Translations under genes and position numbers: made by a program
Shown: positions 23,582 through 30,489 of the stretch, piece by piece
Numbering within the stretch: position 1 is the first letter of the stretch
Layout: each line of letters begins with the position of its first letter
Origin: an uncultured Mucilaginibacter sp.
GTDB taxonomy: Bacteria > Bacteroidota > Bacteroidia > Sphingobacteriales > Sphingobacteriaceae
Length of the DNA: 30,489 nt
Direction: 5' to 3'
NCBI RefSeq assembly: GCF_946481715.1
Contig: NZ_CAMLOV010000056.1
Location: forward strand, 1-30,489
Notes under the pieces: model-generated
What the model saw: the letters and a program-made list of their open reading frames with translations, nothing else
Told to the model about the DNA's origin: nothing
Databases searched by the model: none

Positions 23582-23932
23582 TTATTTTAATACACCGATA
23601 TCGATAGTACTTAAAATATCTACCTTGCTGGCGATGATCTCCAGCGAATAGCGTTTTATTCCCTGCCCGTCGTAAAAAGAAGTAGTTTGTATCCTCCCCT
23701 CAATGAATAAAGATTGCCCTTCGGCCAAATAGAGGGAATGTTCGCTTATCAGTTTTTCGGGGACTTTTATTTTGTGGTATTCGTGGTGTTCGGCCTGGTC
23801 GTACCCTTTTTTTACGTACTCGGTGGTAACCAGGCTAAAGCATAAAAACGCCTGCCCCTGGTCTGTGCGTTGGTCAAAGGGTTCCTTGGCTGTACCCAGC
23901 AATAGCACTTTATTTATCCCGGTGTTGTTCAA
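23582..23932 (-). CDS. ssb: Single-stranded DNA-binding protein, short form
   Basis: A 116-residue SSB with the OB fold: GINKVLLLGTAKEPFDQRTD, then F-L-C-F-S-L-V-T-T-E-Y, and L-F-I-E-G-R-I-Q-T-T-S-F-Y-D. It stops after the OB domain (ILSTIDIGVLK) with no flexible linker or acidic DDDIPF-type tail, so it lacks the tip that recruits other replication proteins; likely a secondary SSB. The start is unusual: the only initiator that keeps the conserved N-terminus (NNTGINK) is a TTG at 23932, with an in-frame stop just upstream. Confidence 0.85.
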   Translation of the reverse strand: MNNTGINKVLLLGTAKEPFDQRTDQGQAFLCFSLVTTEYVKKGYDQAEHHEYHKIKVPEKLISEHSLYLAEGQSLFIEGRIQTTSFYDGQGIKRYSLEIIASKVDILSTIDIGVLK

Positions 23933-24099
23933 TATGTTATCGATCTAAACAGAACGGTAAATACATGCGCCTGGTAAACAAGCCCTATCTAACTATCTGT
24001 TATACAAATGTACTCATATTAAACAGCAACGTTTAACTTATAAACAATATAATTACTTACGAAAACCAGGGCGGGAGAAGTTGCGTAAAGGATAAATTT

Positions 24100-25350
24100 T
24101 TATTCCAAAAGCAGCGGGTCTTCTTCATCGCCCAGGCTTAAGTGGATCACGTCGCTGCCGGCAATTCCCTCTATCGAGCCTTTTATGTGGGCAGCATTCA
24201 GCAATACTTTGTCCAGTTGTTTCTCGCGCGATTTCCACATCTTCTCCATCGCATCGCGTTCTTTTTGTATCGAGAGGCGCATGCCCATGTACCCCTCGCG
24301 GATGGCTTTCCATTGTTCAGAAAATTCGCTGCTGGTAAGGTAATCGTACAACAGGTGCATTTTATCGCCTTTATTATCCTGCGCCTTGGCCAGGTTTGCC
24401 AGCTTTACTACGCTATCGCGCAGGATGTAGCTTACGGCCTTCACTTCATCAAAGCTACAAATCCATACGCCGTCGCGCTCGCCAAAGCAGTCCATGCCTT
24501 TTGGGTAGCATTGGGTTACTATTACGGCCACATCAATACCCTGGGCGCGCATATCCTTTTTCAGCTTGTCTATCCAGTCGCCGCCAAAGGCGCTGGTGCG
24601 TTTGCTTTCATAAATAATTTTGCCGCACTCCTGCCCAAACTGGTTACGCACAACCTGCACACAGTCGGCACCGCGTACGCCTTTACCTACCTCGCTTATC
24701 ATATCAAAAGGGAAGTAGGTGCGCAACAATTCTTCTAATATCAGCTCCTGTGCTTCGCCCTGTAACTGCATCGAACCCTGTTCTGCACGGCGCTTCATCT
24801 CATCTACCAGCCGCTTTTGGTCTTCCAGCTGTTTCTCCATCTCTTTTACCTTTAGCTGGTGCTCGGTATCTTTTATGGAGTATTTCTCGGTTTCCTGTTT
24901 GCGTATCTGCTCGGTAAGTTCGGCGCGTTGCTCCTGCAGCTTGCGCTGGGTGGCCAGTTCCATCTCTTCCTCTTTTTGTTTGAGGCTTTGCTCGCGCTGT
25001 AAAAACTCCAGTTCTTTCTGGCGCGATTCCTTTAGTTTTTCGGCACTGGCGTTTACCGAATTTTGCAGCATCAGCAACTGGTTTTCAAAATCGGATGCGA
25101 TGGATTTGCGCAGGTTTTCTTCCAGCGTAAGCTGCAAGGCCTTTTTTTCGCCGGCGAGGCGCTGCTCAAATTCCTGCTCCTGCAGTTTTTGGCGGTTCAG
25201 GAACTCATCATCTTTTTTGCGGTATTCTTCTTCTTTTTGGCGGGTATAATCCTGCATCTTCAGCCTTAGCTGCTGCTTGTATTCCTCGGCCATCACTTCC
25301 TCTATAGGGAAACCATGTCCGCAGCTGGGGCATTTAACTTCTGTAGCCAT
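24100..25350 (-). CDS. DUF2130 protein: coiled coil plus PD-(D/E)XK-like domain
   Basis: A 416-residue protein. It starts with a zinc-ribbon-like CPSCGH (C7, C10), followed by a long coiled coil rich in K, E, Q and R (about 25-200). A DUF2130 domain comes next: ELLRTYFPFDMISEVGKG, then V-R-G-A-D-C-V, YESKRT and W-I-D-K-L-K-K-D. D229, E248 and K250 (GAD...ESK) fit a PD-(D/E)XK nuclease active site. The tail is again helical. The family is predicted to be a nuclease or DNA-binding scaffold; its biological role is unproven. No signal peptide, so cytoplasmic. Confidence 0.85.
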   Translation of the reverse strand: MATEVKCPSCGHGFPIEEVMAEEYKQQLRLKMQDYTRQKEEEYRKKDDEFLNRQKLQEQEFEQRLAGEKKALQLTLEENLRKSIASDFENQLLMLQNSVNASAEKLKESRQKELEFLQREQSLKQKEEEMELATQRKLQEQRAELTEQIRKQETEKYSIKDTEHQLKVKEMEKQLEDQKRLVDEMKRRAEQGSMQLQGEAQELILEELLRTYFPFDMISEVGKGVRGADCVQVVRNQFGQECGKIIYESKRTSAFGGDWIDKLKKDMRAQGIDVAVIVTQCYPKGMDCFGERDGVWICSFDEVKAVSYILRDSVVKLANLAKAQDNKGDKMHLLYDYLTSSEFSEQWKAIREGYMGMRLSIQKERDAMEKMWKSREKQLDKVLLNAAHIKGSIEGIAGSDVIHLSLGDEEDPLLLE

Positions 25351-25376
25351 AATTATTAATTGACACGAATTGAGTC

Positions 25377-25415
25377 AACACGAATTTCACGAATTGAATC
25401 GAATTACACGAATTT
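25377..25415. repeat. Left inverted repeat (CACGAATT type)
   Basis: AACACGAATTTCACGAATTG, then AATCGAATTACACGAATTT, reads as three close copies of CACGAATT. A fourth copy lies at 25363-25370. Its imperfect reverse complement is at 26505-26543, sharing AACAC-x-AATTTCACGAATT. Confidence 0.75.
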
Positions 25416-25471
25416 AAAAAGCGTTTGTGGATAAAAATGCTCAAAATATTAGCTAAGTGTGTTTTTAAACC

Positions 25472-25513
25472 GCAGAGGTAACAGAGGCCGCGCAGAGGTT
25501 CACAGAGATTTTA
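25472..25513. repeat. GCAGAGG-type dispersed repeat
   Basis: CCGCAGAGGTAACAGAGG, then CCGCGCAGAGGTTCACAGAG, has repeated CAGAG(G) units, a pattern often found in intergenic DNA of Bacteroidota. It lies within the bracketed segment, downstream of the 200-aa gene. Confidence 0.5.
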
Positions 25514-25555
25514 AAGCTTATTTGTTGTAGCAGTTTACGAATTAAATATGCGGGA

Positions 25556-26155
25556 CTAATTGCCTCTAAGCCGGAGCATGATCATTTTTAAACTATCCAG
25601 GGCTTGTTCATCTGTAAGGTCAGTATCCAAAGTAAAGGGTGGAAGCTTGCGCTTGCTTACGCTATACCTTTTATCACTATTAGATACGTTAAGCATAAAA
25701 TACGGCGTTTGGATGCCACCCTGCCATACTGTAGTAAGTTCCACGTTTAATTTGTTTTTATCCGAATGCCATAGCAGTTCTTTGCCTTTTCTTGTGTATC
25801 CGCTGCCGGGCTTATCGTATTTGGCGATAAAGGATGCTTTTTGTTTTTCAACCAGGGAAACACCAGGCTCGGGAAGCGCATACATTGCTTTATACATAAA
25901 GCAAGTGTCTCCGGCCATATAAATCACCATCCAAACGAGTGGAGAGCTTTCTTTTAAAGCGTTAGGGAATTTGCACATTAATCCCGTAACAGGAAAATCG
26001 AACCACCCTAATCCAGGCATTGTTCTCTTATCAATCACCCCACCATTTGCATCTGCATAGGCATTCACTTCCTTCCTTGCTTTACCAATAAGTTCCTGGC
26101 AAAAAGCTTTTGAGAGGCCCAGTAAGCATAGCGATAAAATAAAATACTTCTTCAT
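25556..26155 (-). CDS. Secreted protein of unknown function
   Basis: A 199-residue protein from the ATG at 26155 with signal peptide MKKYFILSLCLLGLSKAFCQ; the frame is open further upstream, but only into the previous gene. The mature sequence has GLGWFDFPVTGLMCKFPN, then V-W-M-V-I-Y-M-A-G-D-T-C-F-M-Y and a closing L-D-S-L-K-M-I-M-L-R-L-R. Two or three Cys could form disulphides. I do not recognise a family. It starts 1 bp after the stop of the upstream 103-aa gene, so the two form an operon inside the segment bounded by inverted repeats. Confidence 0.7.
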   Translation of the reverse strand: MKKYFILSLCLLGLSKAFCQELIGKARKEVNAYADANGGVIDKRTMPGLGWFDFPVTGLMCKFPNALKESSPLVWMVIYMAGDTCFMYKAMYALPEPGVSLVEKQKASFIAKYDKPGSGYTRKGKELLWHSDKNKLNVELTTVWQGGIQTPYFMLNVSNSDKRYSVSKRKLPPFTLDTDLTDEQALDSLKMIMLRLRGN

Positions 26156-26156
26156 A

Positions 26157-26468
26157 TTAAACTTCTTTATAAGCGTCATATTCAGCATAATGTATCACTG
26201 CTTCAACAAGCTCAGCTAACGGTGGATGCTGTGCAGATGTCCAATCTTTCCACACCTCCATAACGTCTTTTACTAAAGCAACTTCCAGAAAATATTCAGC
26301 ACCATCGATTACGAAAGGACCAACTTCATCCGTATCGAAATGATAAACTAATGATGTTGACGAGGGTTTCCAGCTTTCATCTTTAACAACAAACAAAATC
26401 ATTTCGTCACTGAAACTATCAATGCGGGAAATGATATTCTCCAATGTGTCCGTTGCGACAAATTGCAT
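26157..26468 (-). CDS. Small acidic protein, possibly DUF7716-like
   Basis: A 103-residue acidic, cytoplasmic protein. The ending YFLEVALVKDVMEVWKDWTS followed by P-P-L-A-E-L-V-E-A-V-I-H-Y-A-E-Y-D-A-Y resembles DUF7716-type proteins, some of which occur as immunity or accessory proteins; I hold this only loosely. The next gene follows after 1 bp. The pair has no counterpart in the flanking genes and lies between inverted CACGAATT repeats. Confidence 0.65.
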   Translation of the reverse strand: MQFVATDTLENIISRIDSFSDEMILFVVKDESWKPSSTSLVYHFDTDEVGPFVIDGAEYFLEVALVKDVMEVWKDWTSAQHPPLAELVEAVIHYAEYDAYKEV

Positions 26469-26504
26469 GGTTTTATGCGTTCAACAATCTGAATGACTTC
26501 TTCA

Positions 26505-26543
26505 AATTCGTGCTAATCCTTCTTAATTCGTGAAATTAGTGTT
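26505..26543. repeat. Right inverted repeat (CACGAATT type)
   Basis: AATTCGTGCTAATCCTTCTT, then AATTCGTGAAATTAGTGTT, is the imperfect reverse complement of 25377-25415. It begins 2 bp after the stop codon of the outer-membrane barrel gene. Confidence 0.75.
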
Positions 26544-26545
26544 TA

Positions 26546-28180
26546 TTAAAAGTCGTGGTATAAATTCCTGAAGGTTGTGCGCACGCCAAAGGTTAGCACC
26601 GCATTTTTGTATTCGTGGATATCGTTTTTTTGAATCCTGTACAGCCCGCCCAGTTCAAAACGGAGGTTGTATTTGGGGTTTACTAAAAAGGATACGGTGC
26701 CTTCTGCGTAATATAGATCGGTAGCAATGCCCTGCCCTACTTTTGCGGTGGGGCTTGCCACTGCATAAGGTGCATTAATGTTTTGGCCATTGTTTTCGCC
26801 TGCGCCATCCAGCCCGTATTTGGCGTAGTTAAGCTGCCCCTGAAAATCTAACCGGCCTATCGAATAATTCAGCAAGCCTACAAACTCCCTAAAGTTTGCG
26901 CCAAGCGGGTGGGCCAGCGGGTCGCCGTAAAAGGTGTAGCTGCTCAGCATATTGGCATCGGTATACGTATATGGTTTAACGGTATTAAACTCGAACAGGT
27001 AGCTCAGGTTTTTTACCCCGCCCAAATCGCCGCCGCGTACGCCCACCTGGTAGCCGTTGCTGCTTTTGCTTGCGCCGCCCGCTGCTTTTTGGTTATCGAG
27101 CAAAATTTGCGCGTACAAAGCGTTTTTATTAAATATTTTATACTTACCGGTAAAGCCCAACAACACATTATTTGGCGTGGAAGCCTTGCCGCCACCTGTA
27201 AAAAACAGTGGGTTAATAAAGTTTGCATCAAACCCGTGGCGGTTGCCCTGGTCATCAGCTTCGGGTGTTACTACGGCGTTAAAAAAGCCTAAGGAAAGGC
27301 TTTTGGTGGCGTTCCAATCTAAATAATGGTACAAGGCGTACTTGCGGCGGTTGCTGCCAAAATCGTCAAACTTGGGCGCTTTTATATCCTGCAGGTAGGT
27401 CCACATCATCATGTACTGCACCGGGCCTATGTTGGCAGTTGCCCTAAGCATGGGGTAATTGGCAGCAAAATCTGATAACAGCAGCGAGCGGTACCCATCG
27501 CCAATGAAGGTTTTATCCTGCCCTACGGTAACATTAAGATTTTTCGACGCGGTGTAGGATAGCAGGGCTGTTACATACGAATAATCTTTTTGCGGCTTGC
27601 CGAAGCTGCGGTCGTACGCCTGGCCGGGCACAAAGCCGCTGGCATTTACGTAATTGTTATAATACCTTGGGAAGATGGCCTGATTTTCGTAAGCGCTGGT
27701 GTAGAACGAAAATTTGGAACCAATGGTACCCCCTATTTGAAAACCACGTGTATTGATACCGAACGGCGTTTTTATCAAGGCCCCAAAGGGCTTAAATACC
27801 GACGGTGCGCTATCATCTTTAAAATCCTTGCCAAGTACGTTATCTATTAATATATCGGCATAAAAGGTATAGTCCTTAGTATCAACCTGCAGCAAATGCT
27901 CGTTGAGCAGTTTACGACCGAACCAATTTTTACGGTCGGCTTTTACCCCAACGTTCATCAATTCGTTGTACCTGCCGGTTAGCGAGCTGTCTAACAAAAA
28001 CGGGCGCAACGAGGTGTGCAAACTATTACTTGTTGAATAAACCTGTACGTTAAATTTTTGGTAAAACTGGTAGGATTGCGGCAGGTAAACCGACTGAGCC
28101 TTAGTTATTCCTGCAAAAAACGCCATGCAGGCGGCTATCAGTAAAAATTTACGCGGCATTAGGAGTAAAGTTTTTTGCAT
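26546..28180 (-). CDS. Outer-membrane beta-barrel protein, RemB/Wzi-like
   Basis: A 544-residue protein with a signal peptide (leader ending FAGITKAQ) and an alternating amphipathic strand pattern to a terminal aromatic residue (NLYHDF), as for an outer-membrane barrel. The block TVGQDKTFIGDGYRSLLLSD, then F-A-A-N-Y-P-M-L-R, resembles proteins annotated as gliding motility RemB or capsule-assembly Wzi-like in Bacteroidota. Starts at 28180 and 28159 are both possible, the second giving a shorter leader. I am confident of the barrel and less of the named family. It is divergent from the GT117 gene. Confidence 0.6.
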   Translation of the reverse strand: MQKTLLLMPRKFLLIAACMAFFAGITKAQSVYLPQSYQFYQKFNVQVYSTSNSLHTSLRPFLLDSSLTGRYNELMNVGVKADRKNWFGRKLLNEHLLQVDTKDYTFYADILIDNVLGKDFKDDSAPSVFKPFGALIKTPFGINTRGFQIGGTIGSKFSFYTSAYENQAIFPRYYNNYVNASGFVPGQAYDRSFGKPQKDYSYVTALLSYTASKNLNVTVGQDKTFIGDGYRSLLLSDFAANYPMLRATANIGPVQYMMMWTYLQDIKAPKFDDFGSNRRKYALYHYLDWNATKSLSLGFFNAVVTPEADDQGNRHGFDANFINPLFFTGGGKASTPNNVLLGFTGKYKIFNKNALYAQILLDNQKAAGGASKSSNGYQVGVRGGDLGGVKNLSYLFEFNTVKPYTYTDANMLSSYTFYGDPLAHPLGANFREFVGLLNYSIGRLDFQGQLNYAKYGLDGAGENNGQNINAPYAVASPTAKVGQGIATDLYYAEGTVSFLVNPKYNLRFELGGLYRIQKNDIHEYKNAVLTFGVRTTFRNLYHDF

Positions 28181-28352
28181 CGCAACAAAATAAGTATTAT
28201 TTATTGTAACATTAAAATACCAAACTCAATTAAATGTTAATACTTGTATTAAACCGTTAATTTGTGTTAAATTTATTAACGTAAGCCTGTTTTGCTTAAT
28301 ATAAATTATAAAATTACTGATATTTGCCGCGCTTATTAGCTACTCATAGTTC

Positions 28353-30443
28353 ATGCAATACAACAAAATAAACAACCTTTTAGGCTGGCTTTGCTTCCTT
28401 ATAGCCTCTACCACTTACATTTTAACCCTGGAGCCATCCGTAAGTTTTTGGGATTGCGGCGAATTTATTTCCTGTGCTTACCGTTTACAGGTATCGCACC
28501 AGCCGGGCTACCCTATGTTTGCCATGCTGGGCAAGGTGTTTTCGCTGTTATCTATGGGCGATAATGCCAAAGTGCCCTACTTTACCAATATGGGTTCGGC
28601 CATTGCCAGCGGTGCAACGGTTATGTTTTTATTTTGGACTATAACCGCCATGGCCAAAAAGCTGGTGGCCGGCCGCGAAAAAGAATTTGGCAATGCACAA
28701 ACTTTACTAATAATGGGCGCCGGGCTGGTAGGCGCGTTAGCGTTTACCTATACCGATACCTTTTGGTTCTCGGCTGTAGAAACCATTGTGTTTGCCTTAT
28801 CATCGCTTTGCATTGCTATTGTATTTTGGGCCATTTTAAAATGGGAAGCACACGCCGATGAGCCGGGTGCCGATAGATGGATCGTTTTCATCGCCTACGT
28901 AATGGGGCTTTCTATAGGTATACACTTATTAAACTTGTTAACCATACCGGCCATAGGGTTAGTGTATTACTTCCGCAGGTATAAAAACATTACGGTTAAA
29001 AGCGCCTTTATGGCATTTTTGGTGGGTGTTGCTATATTAGGAGTGGTACAATACGGTATACGCGGTTATACCGTAAAATTCGCTGCTTATTTCGATTTGT
29101 TTTTTGTGAACACCCTGGGGCTGGGGTTTGGTACCGGCGCATTGTTTTTCCTGCTGCTGCTTATAGGGGCCATTGTTTTTGGTATTGTTTACAGCATCCG
29201 CCAAAAAAAGCCTACGCTTAATTTGATATTGCTTTGCGTAGCGTTCATTTACTTTGGTTACGGCTCGTTTGCTTATATCCCTATCCGTGCAACTGCCAAC
29301 CCCGACCTCAACAACTCGCACCCCGATAACGCCTTTACCATGTACGGTTACTTAAACCGTATCCAATACGGAGAAAACCCGCTGTTGGTAGGCCAGTATT
29401 ACGATGCCCAGGTAACAGACCAAAGCGAAGGCGCTAACATTTACCGCAAAGGCCCAACCGAATACGAAGTTGCGGGTAAAAAAGTAAATTACACCTACGA
29501 CCATACAACCTTTTTGCCGCGTATGTACAGTACCGATGGCAACGACGCTAATTTTTACAAACAGTGGTTAAACATCCCCGAAGGGCAAAAACCAACTTTT
29601 GCAGATAACGTAAGCTGGATGGCCAGCTGGCAGATATACCAGATGTACGTAAGGTACTTTTTGTGGAACTATGTTGGCCGCTATAACGACGAGGACGGGC
29701 AGCAAAGCACCGAAGGCATCGACGGCAACTGGACCAGTGGACTGTTTGATGGCGGCAAGCACCTGCCAAAATCGGTTTTAAACAACCCTACTTATACCCC
29801 GCTTTATGCACTGCCGCTTATAGTAGGGCTTGTGGGTATGGTATACCACTTTAACCGCAAACAGCGCGACGCACTCATCATTACCCTGCTGTGGTTCTTC
29901 ACCGGGATAGCGGTGGTGCTGTATGTAAACCAGCCCTCGGTGCAGCCGCGCGAGAGGGATTACTCTTACGTGGGCTCCTTCTATGCATTCGCCATTTGGA
30001 TAGGGCTGGCGGTAATTGCCATTGCCGACCTGCTGAGCAAAAAGATAAACGCCCGTACATCGGCACTAATCGCTACCGGTATTTGCATTTTAGTATGCCC
30101 GGTTTTAATGGGTATGAAAGAGTGGAAAGCGCACGACCGGAGCACCAAGATGACGCCGCACGATATGGCTTATAATTACCTTATCTCCTGCCCGCCAAAC
30201 GCTATTTTGTTTACTTATGGCGATAACGATACCTACAGCTTATGGTATGACCAGGAAGTAGAAGGCATACGCCCCGATGTGCGCATTGTAAACCTGAGCC
30301 TGTTTACCGGCGATTGGTACATCCGCCAGATGCAAAGGCCCATGAACCAGAGCGCACCGCTGCCTATTACCATGCCTTTTGATAAATATAAAGAAGGCGT
30401 ACGCGATGTGATCTACTTCAACGACGGTAAAATACCGGGCTTT
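28353..30443 (+). CDS. DUF2723/GT117 membrane glycosyltransferase (3'-truncated)
   Basis: The 5' 697 codons of a large polytopic protein. The first lumenal loop has EPSVSFWDCGEFIS with D34 and E37, the acidic motif of GT-C transferases, followed by about ten membrane helices and QPRERDYSYVGSFYAFAIWI. DUF2723 is CAZy family GT117, proposed to be the protein O-mannosyltransferase-like enzyme that starts O-glycosylation of periplasmic and surface proteins in Bacteroidota. At least several hundred further residues should follow. At 30444 the frame runs into a sequencing adapter, giving the artefact peptide RSEERRVGKECRSRW; these codons are not part of the gene. Confidence 0.88.
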
Positions 30444-30489
30444 AGATCGGAAGAGCGTCGTGTAGGGAAAGAGTGTAGATCTCGGTGGT
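30444..30489. other. Illumina TruSeq adapter (contamination)
   Basis: The last 46 bases start AGATCGGAAGAGCGTCGTGT and continue through GGGAAAGAGTGTAGATCTCG to the window end. This is the reverse complement of the standard Illumina universal adapter. It joins the GT117 gene in frame. Confidence 0.98.

Noticed and set aside
24142..25269. Long open frames on the + strand opposite the DUF2130 gene
   Set aside because: They are low-complexity Ser/Phe/Cys-rich or Ala-rich reflections of the coiled-coil codons and match no family; the minus-strand gene is well supported.
1..30489. CRISPR arrays, tRNA, rRNA or phage genes
   Set aside because: I looked for regularly spaced repeats with unique spacers, tRNA arms and structural phage genes and saw none; the repeat arrays at 21083 and 25377 have no spacers.

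Overview
The window is a chromosomal stretch of a Bacteroidota bacterium, most likely Sphingobacteriaceae (Mucilaginibacter/Pedobacter-like). The evidence is a type IX secretion (CHU_C/gliding-motility) C-terminal domain, a GT117/DUF2723 protein, DUF2851, DUF6263 and YwbE family proteins, many lipoproteins, and promoters of the Bacteroidota form TAnnTTTG. I see no rRNA, tRNA or CRISPR array, and no transposase or phage gene. Both ends of the contig are artefactual. Bases 1 to about 167 are GC-rich proteobacterial-type DNA (RND efflux adaptor fragment) fused into a native gene. Bases 30444-30489 are an Illumina adapter.

Layout. 168-4951: 3' end of a T9SS-exported adhesin-like protein with a good terminator, an AurF-like diiron oxygenase, a perfect 27-bp inverted repeat (REP-like), a DUF5009 acyltransferase, a 90-aa protein coupled to a PhnP-like metallo-hydrolase, and a BLUF blue-light sensor. 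4948-9292: DUF3072 protein, small lipoprotein, GH5 endoglucanase, and divergently from it an NPP-type phosphodiesterase followed by two tandem paralogous secreted proteins. 9360-12924: Tat-type lipoprotein amidase with a coupled unknown gene, then an HTH-only AraC regulator and an SDR reductase separated by a 21-bp-spaced direct repeat that looks like the regulator's operator. 13040-17204: DUF72, PspC-like and DUF2851 proteins, and a KgtP-like transporter whose 3' end lies in a dispersed repeat. 17205-17978 is a gene-free repeat-rich block.

17979-23932: DUF1345 membrane protein, YwbE, a DUF6263-like lipoprotein, argH and argE (arginine biosynthesis) with a four-helix-bundle (23S rRNA IVP/S23 family) gene wedged between them, a YefM-YoeB toxin-antitoxin pair with an array of three TGTACA operators, and a short SSB. 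24100-30443: a DUF2130 coiled-coil/nuclease-like protein, a two-gene segment of unknown function bracketed by inverted CACGAATT repeats, a RemB/Wzi-like outer-membrane barrel, and a truncated GT117 (DUF2723) membrane glycosyltransferase.

The most interesting structural signal is that two small gene cassettes (21083-21617 and 25377-26543) each sit between collinear host genes and are bracketed by inverted AT-rich repeat arrays. In each case one array starts immediately after the upstream gene's stop codon. The four-helix-bundle cassette exactly fills the argE/argH junction. These look like small insertions without a recognisable recombinase.
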